The translations under genes and the position numbers were made by a program. Under the pieces are notes generated by a model that did not search any database, was not told the origin of the DNA, and saw nothing but the letters and a program-made list of their open reading frames with translations. Below, one piece after another: positions 1 through 10,511 of a DNA stretch of 61,787 nucleotides. Position 1 is the stretch's first letter; each line of letters begins with the position of its first letter. Source of the DNA: CAVORB01 sp963736235. GTDB lineage: Bacteria; Pseudomonadota; Gammaproteobacteria; Chromatiales; Chromatiaceae. The stretch spans positions 1 through 61,787 of the forward strand of contig CAVTOR010000007.1 in assembly GCA_963736235.1 (NCBI GenBank), given 5' to 3'.

Positions 1-2
1 CC

Positions 3-1574
3 GACGAGACCTTCTATCTGCTCTGGGACGTCATGGCCCGCCTGTCCCTGCCCGACCTGGCGGAAATCCCCGACGCTACCGCCGTTGAACGGGACGAGGA
101 ACGGGTCGAGGAACCGATGGCTTGGCGAATACCCGATACGGAGATCGCCATCGCCCGGATCGAGGAAGGAGCGCACGCCGGCGAGTTCCGCCTCAGTGCG
201 GATACGGTGAAACGGGCGCCGGATTACTACGAAGCAATGCGCGAGCTGCCCTACCTGCGCCCGATGCCCATCGAGAACGTGTACGAGGTCAATCAGTCTT
301 TCACCGGGTGGATGATACCCTTGCCTTGGGTGCAGGCCCTGCCCGAGTGGGCCGGAAGGTCGGTGTCCGGCCAGATGCTCTGGAAGTGGTTCGCCCTGCT
401 GCTGCTCTTCGGGCTGGCCCTGGCGGCGGCGATCGGGGCGTTCCGCCGGATCCCGAGCAGGCCCTTGGAAGGCTCCTTCGGCTCCTACCTGCGCCGGCTC
501 GCCGCGCCCCTGGCCATCCTCGCGGCCGCCTGGCTCTTTTGGTTCCTCACGGTGACACAGATCAATGTGACGGGTGCGGCGGCACAGTGGCCCGATTACA
601 TCATGGAGGTCGCCGAGGGTGTTGCGGCCGTTTGGATCGTGTGGCTCACCGTGAGCTGGATCGGCGAGGTCCTCGTCGCCTCGCCGCGCATCGACCCGAA
701 GAGCCTGAACGCCAATCTCATCCGACTCGCCGCGCGATCGGTCGGCTTCCTCGCGGTGATCGCGCTCCTGTTGCGCGCCGCGCACGACATCGGTGTCCCG
801 GTCTACGGTCTCGTTGCCGGCGCGGGTGTCAGCGGCATCGCCGTCGCGCTGGCTGCCAAGAGCACGCTCGAGAATTTCATGGGCGCACTCAATCTCTTCG
901 CCGACCGCCCGGTGCGCGTCGGCGACCTCTGCCGCTTTGACCAGGAGTCCGATCCGGCCTGGCGCCCGGTTGGTCGTGTGGAGTCCATCGGGCTGCGTTC
1001 CACCAAGATCCGCCGCCATGATCGAGGCCTGATCACCATCCCCAACGCCGAGTTCGCCCAGCGCAACATCGTCAACCTGAGCGCCTGCGACCGCTTCCTG
1101 CTGAGGACGACGCTGGCCCTGCGCTACGAGACGACGCGCGATCAGCTGCGCTTCGTGCTGGCGGAGCTGCGGGAGCTGCTGCATGCACATCCCAAGACCA
1201 TTCATACCGCCGCCGACCCGGTGCGGGTACGTTTCGTCGGCTATGGCGATTACGCCCTGAACATTGCGGTGCGCGTCTACGTCCGCACGACGGGGTATAA
1301 CGAGTTTCTCGCTATCCAGGAGGATATCCTCCTGCGGTTTTCCGAGATCGTCGAGCAGGCCGGAACGGGCTTTGCCTTTCCTTCGCGGACCCTGTACCAC
1401 GCCCGCGACGGCGGGATGGATGCCAAGCGGCAACAAGCCGCCGAGAAGCAGGTGCGCGAGTGGGCCTCGGCGCAGACACTCCCCTTCCCGGATTTCGCCG
1501 AGGCGTATCGCAGGAAGATTTCCGACACCCTCGACTATCCGCCCGAGGGCTCTCCTGAGGCGGACCGGGGGTAG
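3..1574 (+). CDS. MscS-family mechanosensitive channel (5' end outside window)
   Basis: This is an inner-membrane small-conductance mechanosensitive channel homologue, expected to release solutes on hypo-osmotic shock. The frame is open from base 3 upstream of the first in-window ATG at 33, and the upstream residues (DETFYLLWDV) look like normal coding sequence, so the true start probably lies before the window. Visible parts are an N-terminal soluble region, hydrophobic segments around residues 110-135, 155-175, 190-215 and 230-275 (counted from the ATG at 33), and the MscS pore and beta domain from about 265 (GLVAGAGVSGIAVALAAKS, then LFADRPVRVGDLC and ITIPNAEFAQRNIVNLS). It is followed by a second MscS-family gene on the same strand. 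The family is clear; the physiological solute and gating threshold are not. Confidence 0.85.
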   Translation, partial: DETFYLLWDVMARLSLPDLAEIPDATAVERDEERVEEPMAWRIPDTEIAIARIEEGAHAGEFRLSADTVKRAPDYYEAMRELPYLRPMPIENVYEVNQSFTGWMIPLPWVQALPEWAGRSVSGQMLWKWFALLLLFGLALAAAIGAFRRIPSRPLEGSFGSYLRRLAAPLAILAAAWLFWFLTVTQINVTGAAAQWPDYIMEVAEGVAAVWIVWLTVSWIGEVLVASPRIDPKSLNANLIRLAARSVGFLAVIALLLRAAHDIGVPVYGLVAGAGVSGIAVALAAKSTLENFMGALNLFADRPVRVGDLCRFDQESDPAWRPVGRVESIGLRSTKIRRHDRGLITIPNAEFAQRNIVNLSACDRFLLRTTLALRYETTRDQLRFVLAELRELLHAHPKTIHTAADPVRVRFVGYGDYALNIAVRVYVRTTGYNEFLAIQEDILLRFSEIVEQAGTGFAFPSRTLYHARDGGMDAKRQQAAEKQVREWASAQTLPFPDFAEAYRRKISDTLDYPPEGSPEADRG

Positions 1575-1695
1575 GCTGGGCGGTCGGGTGGACGAGCCCT
1601 TAGGCCGGACAAGCTTGCGCAGTCGGGACTTCAAACAGCTGGACGGTGCTGCGCTTATCCGCCCTGCGACCAAAGGAAACATAGGTACGGAACAA

Positions 1696-4600
1696 GTGAA
1701 AACGACGTTCGTGAAAATCCTTAGCCATATCGCACTCGCTCTGCGGAGACTGTCTTCCATCGCGGCACTGCTTTTGCTGCTGCCGATCCAGCCCGCCCTG
1801 GGCGAGGACCCATCTACCGCGACCGCACCGCCGGGGTCCGTTACCCAAGAGGTCCTGGAGGCCAAGATCGCCGAGGTCGAGGCCGCCACGGACATCGAGG
1901 AGGAGGCGAGAACCAAGCTGGTGGAGCTCTACCGCAAGGCCCTGAGCAGCCTGCAGACGGCGAGCTCGAACGCCCGGGCGGCGGAGGACTTCCGGCGGGC
2001 GGCGGAGACCGCACCCGCCGAGGTCCAGGCCATCCGGGAAGAGACGGAGGAAGCCGCGGCCCTGCCCCCGGAAGACACCCTGAAGCTCGACCCGTCGACC
2101 CCCCTGCGCCAGATCGAGCAGCTGCTGCAAAAGGAGAAGGCCGATCTCGCGGCGGTGGACGCCAGGCGAGCGGACTTCGAGCAGCGGCTCGAGGAGGCTG
2201 CAGGCCGCCCGGCGCTGATCCGGCAACGCCTCACCGAGGCCAAGCGACAACAGGAGGAGGTCGCCACCCAGCTCAAGCTGCCACCCCCCGCCGACGAGGG
2301 CCCGGCTACGTCGGAGGCCAGGCGCTGGGCGCTGGAGACCGATTTCGACGCGCTCAGCACCGAGATCAAGATGCTCGACCAGGAGCTGCTGAGTCAGCCC
2401 GCGCGGGTCGACCTGCTGCAAGGCAAAGCGGGACAAGGCGGCCGCCAGCGTCGCAGTGGGTGGGCGCCCGCGTGAAGATTCTCGACGAACTGGTCAACCG
2501 CAAGCGCCAGGAGGAGGCGGAGCAGACCAGGGCCGAGGCGGAGGCGACCCGCCGCGAGGCGCAGGGCAAGCACCCCTTGGTGCTGGGTCTCGCCGAGCGC
2601 AATGCGGCGCTGTCCGAGGCGCTGGTACAGGCGGCGGCAGGGCTGAATGCGCTGGCCGAACAGACGGAGCAGACCGACAAGCTGGCGCGCCGCATCGAGA
2701 CCCAGTTCAAGAGCGCCAGGGACACCGTCGCGATCGGCGGCCTGAGCCAGGAGCTGGGGCGGATACTCCAGCAGCAGCGCCGATGCCCTGCCGGACTTGC
2801 GTCGACTACCGCCGCGCGGCACGGGCACGCGAGGACACAGGCCGCCGAGATCGGCGTGCGGCGCCTGCGCCATTGGGAGGAGGAGAACCGGCTGCTGCGA
2901 GCTGGACGACTACCTGGCCGAGCTGATGGCCGGGGCGGACGCCGGGGCGACAGAGGGACCCACGCCACTGTTGCGCCAGCAGCTGCGCGAGCTCGCGGTC
3001 GATCGCCGGGAGTTGTTGGAGAAGGCCGTCGCGGCCGACGACGACCACCTGCGCCGGCTCGGCGAGCTGGAAACGGCCCAGCAGCGGCTGCTGGATGCGG
3101 TCGAGGGCTACGACGCCTTCCTCGACGAGCACCTGCTGTGGGTGCGCAATACCTCGCTGTTCCAGCTCGACCAGGCCAGTGCCATGTCGCTCCAGATGGG
3201 GCGCGTCCTGTCACCCAGAGGTTGGCGCCAGGTGGCGCGGACGATCGCCTATGAGGCGACGCATTCCCCCATCGTTGCCCTGCTCGCGGCGCTGCTCGCC
3301 CTGTCGCTGTGGGGCCGCGGGCGACTGATTGCGATGATTCGGGGCCTGAACCACAAGCTCGGCAAGCCCACCACCGACCACTTCGGCTACACGCTTCTGG
3401 CCCTCGGGCTGACGGTGATTGCGGCCGCGCCCTGGCCGCTGGTGGTCGCGGCGACCGGCTGGCAGCTTCAGGTCTCGGCCGAGGCAACGGACTTCACCAC
3501 CGCGGTGGGCGGGGCGCTGATCTTCATCGCCATTCAGTTCTTCTGGCTGCGCCTGTTCCGCCTGATCTGCATGAAAGACGGGCTCGCCGCCGCGCACTTT
3601 CGCTGGCCCGAGGCCAGTCTGCGGCTGCTGCGCTCGCAGCTCCAGCAGCTGAGCTGGATCTTCCTGCCTGCCGCGCTCGCGGCCATGGTCGCCGCGAGAC
3701 TAGACCCTCTCGACGCCGGCTGGGCGCTCGGGTTGATCCCCTTCCTGATCGCGATGGGGTCCCTGGCCGTCGCCTTCGCGCGGCTGCTGCACCCGCGGCG
3801 AGGGGTCCTGGCGGAGTACGCGCATCAACGGCAGCGGCGGACCTTCAGGCAACTGCAACGGCTCTGGTATCCGCTGCTGGTGGTCTATCCCATCGCGCTG
3901 GGGGTACTGGCCCTGTTGGGTTATCTCTACACCGCGGGTACCTTGAGCCGTCTGCTGCTGGATACCGCCTGGTTCCTCGTGGAGCTGATCCTGTTGGCCG
4001 CGTTGGGGCAGCGCTGGCTGCTGGTCGCGCGTCGGCGACTCGCATTCGATGCGGCGATGGAGCGGCGCCGGGCCGAGAAGGCGGAGCGGCGCTCCGAAAC
4101 CGCACCGCACGTCGGCGAGGAAGGCAGCTCCTTCGACGCCGAAGAGGCGGAGGTCGACCTAGTGGCCCTCAGCGACACGAGCCGCAAGCTGGTCAACACC
4201 GCCGTTCTGTTGTACGGGTTCTTCGGTCTGTGGCTGCTCTGGTCGGACCTGTTTCCGGCGCTGCGCATCCTCGACCAGATCACCCTGTGGCATCACACCA
4301 TCACGGTCGACGGCGCGGCGCGGGTCCTGCCCGTAACCCTGGCCAGTATCGGGCTGGCCCTGTTCTATGCCGCCATCACCGTGGTGCTCGCCAAGCAGCT
4401 GCCAGCGGTGCTGGAGATCATCCTGCTCAAGCTCTCCGAGCTGTCGGCGGGAAGCCGCTACACCGTCACCACCCTGACCAACTACGTCATCGTCACCGTC
4501 GGCGCCGCGCTGGTGTTTAAGACCCTCGGCACCGACTGGTCGCAGCTGCAGTGGCTGGTCGCCGCCCTGGGCGTGGGGATCGGATTCGGCCTGCAGGAGA

Positions 4601-5184
4601 TCGTCGCCAACTTCATCAGTGGCATCATCGTCCTGTTCGAGCGCCCGATCCGCATCGGCGACGTGATCACCATCGGCGATACCGACGGTGTGGTGACGCG
4701 CATCCGCGGCCGCGCGACCACCATCCGCAACTGGGACGGCAAGGAACTGCTGGTGCCGAACAAGGAGTTCATCACCGGTCGCCTTCTCAACTGGTCCCTG
4801 TCGGACCAAACGACGCGGGTCATCCTCTCGGTCGGCATCGCCTACGGCTCAGACGTGCGACAGGCCATGCGCCTGCTTGAAGAGGCCGCCCGGCAGAACG
4901 AGAACGTGCTGGACAACCCTCCCCCATCGGTCATCTTCGAGACCTTCGGCGACAACTCCCTGGGGCTGCTGCTGCGCTGTTTCGTCGACTCCGCCGATCT
5001 GCGCTACCCGACCATCAGCGCCCTGAACCAGGCCATCAACGACAAGTTCAACGCCGCCGGCATCGTCATCGCCTTCCCCCAGCGGGACCTGCATCTGGAT
5101 ACGACCCGCCCACTGCAGGTGGAGCTACGGCGCGTAAAGGAAGACCTCCCGGACGGGGGAGCGCGGAACCCTCGGGGCGATTAG
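1696..5184 (+). CDS. MscK/KefA-like large mechanosensitive channel (reading frame interrupted)
   Basis: This is a large MscS-superfamily channel of the MscK/YbiO type, about 1,150 residues if the frame is repaired. I start it at the GTG at 1696, which is followed by a signal peptide ending near QPALGED. A long coiled-coil periplasmic region follows, then about ten hydrophobic segments, then the MscS domain near the C-terminus (GIGFGLQEIVANFISGIIV, FERPIRIGDVITIG, LLVPNKEFITGRLLNWS). The frame is broken between about 2420 and 2905. The expected protein (KRDKAAASVAWVGARVKILDE, then LPDLRRYRRAARARED, then AAEIGVRRLRHWEEENRLL) appears in successive frames, and each switch is explained by one extra base. 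After 2905 the frame is open to the stop. I treat these as sequence errors in a functional gene; true decay is possible. Confidence 0.8.
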
Positions 5185-5731
5185 AGGGAGGGGTATTACG
5201 GATGCTCTGGGTTGCTTCCCACGGGCGACGGAACCGCGGGGGTCCGCTGTGTGAACGTGACCGGCCCTTCCGTGTTTTGGCTGTATGGGCCGGTTGTTTG
5301 CCGAAACATGGAGCGATTTGTCTCTGGCTTGAAGGACGGCTTGTGGGACTCAAGGGACGGTCACGATAGAGAGTCCATGATCATCCGACGATGGAGAAAG
5401 TCGGTCGCGATGAGCCCCGCGTTTCAGTTGGTCGTGGCAAAAACCTTACACCTCTCGGTAAGGGCGGCTACTTCCGCAACGGGTCGTGAGGCGTCTATGG
5501 CTTCGCTGAAGCGAATGTCTGCCATGAGGATGTTGCGGTTGGTGGCTGGGAAGGGAGCAAGGTCTTTTCCTGGCGGGTTGCTGCCGTCAGGGCCGCGTGA
5601 ACGGACCCAAGACCGTCTGGCCCGCAGGCACCCGCAACAGCGGTTGACGAATCCGGCAGGGTCAGCGCGGATTATTCTGAGAAATTCCCGTGGATCAGAG
5701 TGAGCGACAACACACGTATTGCAGGGTGCAT

Positions 5732-5766
5732 GGTCCGCGGCGGCCAAAGCCTTGGCGCCGCGGACC
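5732..5766. repeat. Long near-perfect inverted repeat upstream of pcm
   Basis: The arms 5732-5747 and 5752-5766 pair over 15 bases with one bulged G and a 4-base loop. The outer arm reads GGTCCGCGGC and the inner part pairs GCCAA with TTGGC. There is no T-run after it on the forward strand. It lies about 50 bases before the pcm start and just upstream of a TATACT box, so it could be an operator, an mRNA leader structure or part of a terminator for something on the reverse strand. Confidence 0.5.
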
Positions 5767-5778
5767 GAGTGTTATACT
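5752..5778 (+). promoter_or_regulatory. Possible sigma-70 promoter for pcm
   Basis: TATACT at 5773-5778 is a good -10 box, with TTGGCG at 5752-5757 as a weak -35 at a short 15-base spacing. The -35 lies inside the inverted repeat. This is a prediction by eye only. Confidence 0.3.
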
Positions 5779-5812
5779 CAAGCTCGAGAGCAGACGGCCA
5801 ACGGCAAACCCA

Positions 5813-6592
5813 ATGCGGTCCTCACATTACTCGCCCGGTCAGCGCTTCCCGTCCGCCACCGCGCCTCGGCTCGTCGCGGGTGCCTTGGGACTGCTGCTGA
5901 CACTCTGCGCCTGCGCCGACCAGGATCTGCACGATTCCCGTCGCAAGGCCCTGGTACAGGAAATCGAGCGCCAGGTGGTGCAGACCCGAGACGAGCTTGG
6001 GACGGACCGGCTCGATCCCGCCGTGATCGCCGCGATCGAAGCCGTCCCGCGTCACGAGTTCGTGCCACCCGCACTGAGGTCCGAGGCTTACCGCAATCAT
6101 CCGTTGCCCATCGGCGGCGATCAGACGATTTCCCAACCCTACATCGTCGCCATCATGAGCCACCTGCTCGGCGCGGAAACGGGCGACCGCGTCTACGAGC
6201 TCGGCACTGGGTCGGGTTACCAGGCCGCCGTGCTCGCGGAGATGGGGCTCGAGGTCTACACGGTGGAGATCGTACCCGAGCTCGCGGAGGAGGCCCGCGA
6301 GACCCTGGATCGCCTCGGCTATCACGGCGTCAAGGTGAAGGCGGGCGACGGTTATCTCGGCTGGCCCGAGGCGGCGCCTTTCGCGGGCATCCTGATCACC
6401 GCCGCCGGCGACCATGTGCCCCAGCCCTTGGTGGATCAGCTGGCCGTCGGCGGGCGTCTGGTCATGCCAGTGGGCGCGCCGGGCTGGACACAGCAACTGG
6501 TCGTGATGGAGAGGACGGCGACGGGAACCCTCGAGCGCCGCGACGTGCTGCCAGTACGCTTCGTGCCCATCACCGGCCCAAACGTACGCTGA
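5813..6592 (+). CDS. pcm: Protein-L-isoaspartate O-methyltransferase, predicted lipoprotein
   Basis: The enzyme transfers a methyl group from S-adenosylmethionine to L-isoaspartyl residues in damaged proteins and starts their repair. The ATG at 5813 (259 residues) opens a signal sequence whose hydrophobic stretch (LVAGALGLLLTLCAC) ends in a lipobox-like LCAC, so the mature protein is probably lipid-anchored outside the cytoplasm. Family marks are PIGGDQTISQPYIVA (about residues 95-110), the SAM-binding motif ELGTGSGYQAAVLAEM (about 127-142) and the GDGYLGW segment. It stands alone, facing mrcA tail to tail. Most bacterial Pcm proteins are cytoplasmic; exported forms are known in some proteobacteria. 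Enzyme assignment is sure. Lipidation is inferred from the motif. Confidence 0.9.
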   Translation: MRSSHYSPGQRFPSATAPRLVAGALGLLLTLCACADQDLHDSRRKALVQEIERQVVQTRDELGTDRLDPAVIAAIEAVPRHEFVPPALRSEAYRNHPLPIGGDQTISQPYIVAIMSHLLGAETGDRVYELGTGSGYQAAVLAEMGLEVYTVEIVPELAEEARETLDRLGYHGVKVKAGDGYLGWPEAAPFAGILITAAGDHVPQPLVDQLAVGGRLVMPVGAPGWTQQLVVMERTATGTLERRDVLPVRFVPITGPNVR

Positions 6593-6876
6593 TACTGCTC
6601 CAGGCGCTGACAGCGGCACGGCCGTTGTCCCTGCCGGCCCATCCTGACAGCGACCAATCCCGGGCCGGATTCGAGCGTGAGAGCTCCCTGGACCTGCCGC
6701 CGGAGGCGCTGCTGGTGGCGGACGGCGTGAGTTGGCGCGTCACCACCGTGACCCCGGCGGTCCAGTGGGTGGCGCGGATGCCGGGGATCGGGACGGCCAC
6801 CGGGAAGCAATGACGAGGGCGATGTCTCGGTTGCGGCGCGTGAAACACGCCGCGACCAGTCCCTCGAGGTCAGGCC

Positions 6877-9417
6877 TCAGAACAGCTCGTCCATGACCCG
6901 CGGTGCGCTGGCGCCGGTCGGGGCCTTCCGATCGCTGGCATAGCGAACGGGTTCCGGCCCCAGGATCATCAGCTCGTATTCCTCCCTGATCCACTCCACC
7001 ATCGTGTTGTCGCCGGTCGATTGGGTGGGGGTTCCCCGAGTCTTGTCGATGCGCACCTCCACCATGCCGGGGGGGATGTCGAGCATGGCCTGCGGCCTGT
7101 CCTTCAGGGACTGTCGCATGAAATCCACCCACATGCCGAGTCCGGCTTGACCGCCGGTCTCCCCCTTGCCGAGGGGGGAAAAATCATCGAAGCCCATCCA
7201 GGCAATGGTCACCAGGTCCTTCTGGTAGCCGCAGAACCAGGAGTCGCGCACGTCGTTGGTGGTGCCGGTCTTGCCGGCGATGTCCTCGCGTTCGAGCGCC
7301 AGCGCCTTGCGACCGGTGCCGAACTTGATTACGTCCTGCATCATCGAGTTCATCTGGAAGGTGAGACGCGGCTCCAGCACCCGTTCGGCCTGGGCGTCGC
7401 CCTCTGGCCTCAGCGGCGCCGTATGGGCCGGCGCCTCCTCGTAGCGGAACCAACAGTCGTCGCACGCGCGCGGAGGGTTGGCCTGGTAAACCAATCGGCC
7501 GTGGCCGTCTTCCACCCGGCTGATGAAGTAGGGATGAACGCGGAATCCGCCGTTGGCGAACACCGAGTAAGCCCCCGCCATCTGCAGCGGCGAGGCCTCC
7601 GCGGTTCCGAGGGCCATGGACAGCCCGAGCGGGAGATCCTTGAGGTCGAAACCGAAGCGGCCGATAAAGCTCCGCGCGTCATCCAGCCCCACCCGTTGCA
7701 GGAGATAGATCGAGGCCAGGTTGCGCGACTTGGTCAGGGCCAGGCGCAGCCGGATGGGCCCCAGGGTCTTGTGGTCGAAGTTGTCGGGCTCCCACATCTC
7801 GCGGTTATTGAGGCGGATGGAGATGCGCTCATCCTTGATCAGGCTCGCGGGAGTCCAGCCCTTGTCCAAGGCGGACGCGTAGACGAAGGGCTTGAAGCTG
7901 GAGCCGGGCTGGCGGCGTGCATCGACTGCGCGGTTGAACTTGCTGTCGGCGAAGTGGTAGCCGCCGACCAGGGCGCGCACTGCGCCGTCGAGCGGCGACA
8001 TCGCGACCAGGGCCCCCGCCACCGATGCGGGCTGGGACAGCTCCCAGAGGCCGTCGGAATCTTGAATCACGCGAATCAGATCGCCCACCGCCACCGCATC
8101 GGTGACCTTGCTCGGGGCGCTCCCCCGCCAGTTCTCGTTCTTGAAGGGCTGCGCCCACTTCACCTGCTTCAGCCCGAGGCTCACCCTCTTGCCGTCACCG
8201 ATGTACACCTCGGCCTTCTCGCGATCCGCGCGCACAACCACACCCGCGGTGAGCAGCGGCAGGGCCTTTACCGGACGCAGCAGTGCGTCGAGATCGGCGT
8301 CGCTCGGCGACCTGAGCTGATACCGCGCCTCCGGCCCGCGGTAACCGTGCCTGCGATCGTAATCCAACAGCGCCCTGCGCACGGAGTCCTGGGCTGCGGT
8401 CTGGAGCCAGCCCTCCACCGTCGTCGTCACCCGGTAGCCAGCGCCATAGGCCTCCTCGCCGAAACGGTCGACCATCTCCCGACGCACCATCTCGGCCACG
8501 TAGCCCGACTCCAACTCCGCCTCGTGCCGATGCAGGCGCGCCTGGTCGGGTTCGGCGAGCGCGGCCTCGAGCTCGTTGCCGGAGATGTAGCCCAGCTCGC
8601 GCATGCGTCCGAGAATGTAGTCGCGGCGGGCGCGCGCGCGTCCGGGGTTGGATACCGGGTTGTTGCTCGACGGCGCCTTGGGGATGCCGGCGAGCATGGC
8701 CATCTCCGGCAGGCTGAGCTGGTTGAGCGCCTTGTTGTAGTACAGGGACGCCGCGGCGGAGATGCCGTAGGCGCGGTGGCCGAAGAAGATCTTGTTGAGA
8801 TAGAGCTCAAGGATCTCCTCCTTGGTCAAGTTGCGCTCGATGTGCAGGGAGAGCAGGAGCTCGGCGAACTTGCGCTGGAAGGTCTTCTCGCGGGAGAGGA
8901 AGAAGTTTCGCGCCACCTGCATGGTGATGGTGCTTCCTCCCTGTGAGCGGTCCCCGGTCTTCACGTAGTTGACGGCGGCGCGCCCGATACCCATCAGATC
9001 GACGCCCTCGTGCTCGAAGAATCGGCTGTCCTCGGTCGCCAGGAAGGCATTGAGCAGCAGCGGTGGAATCTGGTTGAAGGAGATCGGGCTGCGGCGCTGC
9101 ACGCCGAACTCCGCCATCAGCAGGCCCTCAGCGCTGTAGACCCGCAGCGGCTCCTGCAGCTGCACCTCACGAAGCGCATCCGTCCGCGGCAGATCCTGCA
9201 GTGTGACGGAGACGAAGGCCCCTGCCCCGATCAGCCCGACGGCCAAGCCATTGAGGGCGACCGCAAACAGGGAGGCGATCGTCAGGCCGATCCGACGCCA
9301 GACCGGATGCCGGTGCCTCGGCGGCTCATCCGCGGGCGCGCGCCCCCCACCGTCCGGTTCCAGGTCGGAGGGGATGGTCACCCGCGGGTCGGTCGCTGTT
9401 TCCACACTGGGCTCCAT
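6877..9417 (-). CDS. mrcA: Penicillin-binding protein 1A (bifunctional transglycosylase/transpeptidase)
   Basis: This class A penicillin-binding protein of 846 residues polymerises glycan strands and cross-links peptides in the periplasm. A cytoplasmic tail precedes one membrane anchor at about residues 43-70. The GT51 transglycosylase domain has the catalytic EDSRFFEHEG motif (E129) and GGSTITMQ near 160. An OB-like insert covers about 385-450. The transpeptidase domain has all three motifs: SSFK (S506-K509), SRN (564-566) and KTGT (716-719). The length and domain order fit PBP1A (ponA/mrcA) rather than PBP1B. It is convergent with pcm and divergent from the TetR gene. Confidence 0.95.
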   Translation of the reverse strand: MEPSVETATDPRVTIPSDLEPDGGGRAPADEPPRHRHPVWRRIGLTIASLFAVALNGLAVGLIGAGAFVSVTLQDLPRTDALREVQLQEPLRVYSAEGLLMAEFGVQRRSPISFNQIPPLLLNAFLATEDSRFFEHEGVDLMGIGRAAVNYVKTGDRSQGGSTITMQVARNFFLSREKTFQRKFAELLLSLHIERNLTKEEILELYLNKIFFGHRAYGISAAASLYYNKALNQLSLPEMAMLAGIPKAPSSNNPVSNPGRARARRDYILGRMRELGYISGNELEAALAEPDQARLHRHEAELESGYVAEMVRREMVDRFGEEAYGAGYRVTTTVEGWLQTAAQDSVRRALLDYDRRHGYRGPEARYQLRSPSDADLDALLRPVKALPLLTAGVVVRADREKAEVYIGDGKRVSLGLKQVKWAQPFKNENWRGSAPSKVTDAVAVGDLIRVIQDSDGLWELSQPASVAGALVAMSPLDGAVRALVGGYHFADSKFNRAVDARRQPGSSFKPFVYASALDKGWTPASLIKDERISIRLNNREMWEPDNFDHKTLGPIRLRLALTKSRNLASIYLLQRVGLDDARSFIGRFGFDLKDLPLGLSMALGTAEASPLQMAGAYSVFANGGFRVHPYFISRVEDGHGRLVYQANPPRACDDCWFRYEEAPAHTAPLRPEGDAQAERVLEPRLTFQMNSMMQDVIKFGTGRKALALEREDIAGKTGTTNDVRDSWFCGYQKDLVTIAWMGFDDFSPLGKGETGGQAGLGMWVDFMRQSLKDRPQAMLDIPPGMVEVRIDKTRGTPTQSTGDNTMVEWIREEYELMILGPEPVRYASDRKAPTGASAPRVMDELF

Positions 9418-9748
9418 GCAGCTTCCTTCAGACTGAGACGCTCAGCCGATCGCGATTGGACGACTTGCCGCCTTGCCCGGTTCCCCGATCCTTCTGAACC
9501 TTGCGCAACGCGAACTGCTGAGCTGACGTCGCCCGCAGAGGACCGGAGCAGCGAAAGGCAGAAAGGAGAATCCGTGGTTTCGGAAACGTCACATTCCGAA
9601 AGGTCGGCGCACCGGCGGATTTTACACCATCCCGAGCGCCTGAATCAGGAATAACCCGCACGCGCGCCCGTACCATCCGCGGGACGACAAGCTCAAACAT
9701 TTGTTCTAATCTTGGGGTTGATTCCGCTGAACGGCCGATGTTCGACTC
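9418..9748. other. Divergent intergenic region between mrcA and tetR-type gene
   Basis: No gene is supported in these 331 bases. The region must carry the promoters of the two divergent genes. A short dyad (AACATTTGTT, about 9696-9705) lies some 45 bases before the regulator start and could be part of a TetR-type operator, but it is too short to call. Confidence 0.4.
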
Positions 9749-10405
9749 GTGACCTCCCCCGCCCGGACAGATACGAGAGAGCGCTTGCTCAGGGCGGCGA
9801 TGGAGGTGTTCGCCGAGTCGGGCTTCGAGGCTGCCACCATCCGCGAGATTTGCCGCCGCGCCCATGCCAACGTGGCCGCTGTTCACTACCACTTCGGCGA
9901 CAAGCAGCGGCTATACTCGGCGATCTTCGACACCCTGTTCGCCCTCCTGCGCCAGCGCCGCAGCGGATTTCCGTCACCCAAGACACCGCCCGCGGAACGT
10001 CTGAAGATCTATATCCGCGCCTTGTTCGAAGAGATCTTCTACTGCGACGGCGACGCCGCCCGCTGTACCCAACTCGCGGCTATCTATCTGGCGGAAATGG
10101 CCCGCCCAACCGAGGTCCTGGACGGAATCGTCGCCGACCACATGCGCCGCGACGCCGAGGAGCTATACGCTATCGTCGGCTCCCTGCTGGGCGAAGCTCC
10201 CGGCTCGGAACGGGTCATCGACTGCGCCGCGAGCATCGTGGGCCAGATCCTGTACTACTACCACGCCGGACCCATTATTACGCGGCTGCATCCCGACCGC
10301 GGTCCGGTGGAGGAACGTATCGATGAGCTGGTGGACCACGTGTGGCGCTTCTCCGTCGGCGGCATCGGCGTGATGCGGCAGGGTCAGGGGACTGCGGGGG
10401 GCTGA
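9749..10405 (+). CDS. TetR/AcrR-family transcriptional regulator
   Basis: This is a 218-residue ligand-responsive repressor. The GTG at 9749 is chosen because the helix-turn-helix domain follows at once (RERLLRAAMEVFAESGFEAA, then IREICRRAHANVAAVHYHF, about residues 9-55). The C-terminal half resembles the CerR/DUF1956 group of TetR proteins, which have been linked to efflux control. It is divergent from mrcA, and no efflux gene is directly adjacent; the nearest RND genes start 6.5 kb away. The target and ligand are unknown. Confidence 0.85.
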   Translation: MTSPARTDTRERLLRAAMEVFAESGFEAATIREICRRAHANVAAVHYHFGDKQRLYSAIFDTLFALLRQRRSGFPSPKTPPAERLKIYIRALFEEIFYCDGDAARCTQLAAIYLAEMARPTEVLDGIVADHMRRDAEELYAIVGSLLGEAPGSERVIDCAASIVGQILYYYHAGPIITRLHPDRGPVEERIDELVDHVWRFSVGGIGVMRQGQGTAGG

Positions 10406-10511
10406 AACCACCCGCAGCTCGTTCGGAAAACGCTGGTCAATTCAACGCTTACCGCGACACATGGATGTGGCGTCCTGATTTTGGCCAGGATGGCCAATAA
10501 TCATCGTCTTC

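Larger units (their letters stand above)
5185..5812 (+). other. Gene-poor interval before pcm
   Basis: No convincing gene is seen. A forward open frame (5212-5703) and a reverse one (5424-5747) both lack a recognisable family. The last ~35 codons of the reverse frame (MADIRFSEAIDASRPVAEV...) have protein-like composition and might be a remnant. The interval also holds the long hairpin and the possible promoter listed separately just before pcm. Confidence 0.5.

Noticed and set aside
7021..8946. 641-residue open frame antisense to mrcA
   Set aside because: It is the complement of a fully recognised PBP1A gene. The sequence is rich in Gly, Arg, His and Gln with no domain, as expected for a shadow frame in GC-rich DNA.
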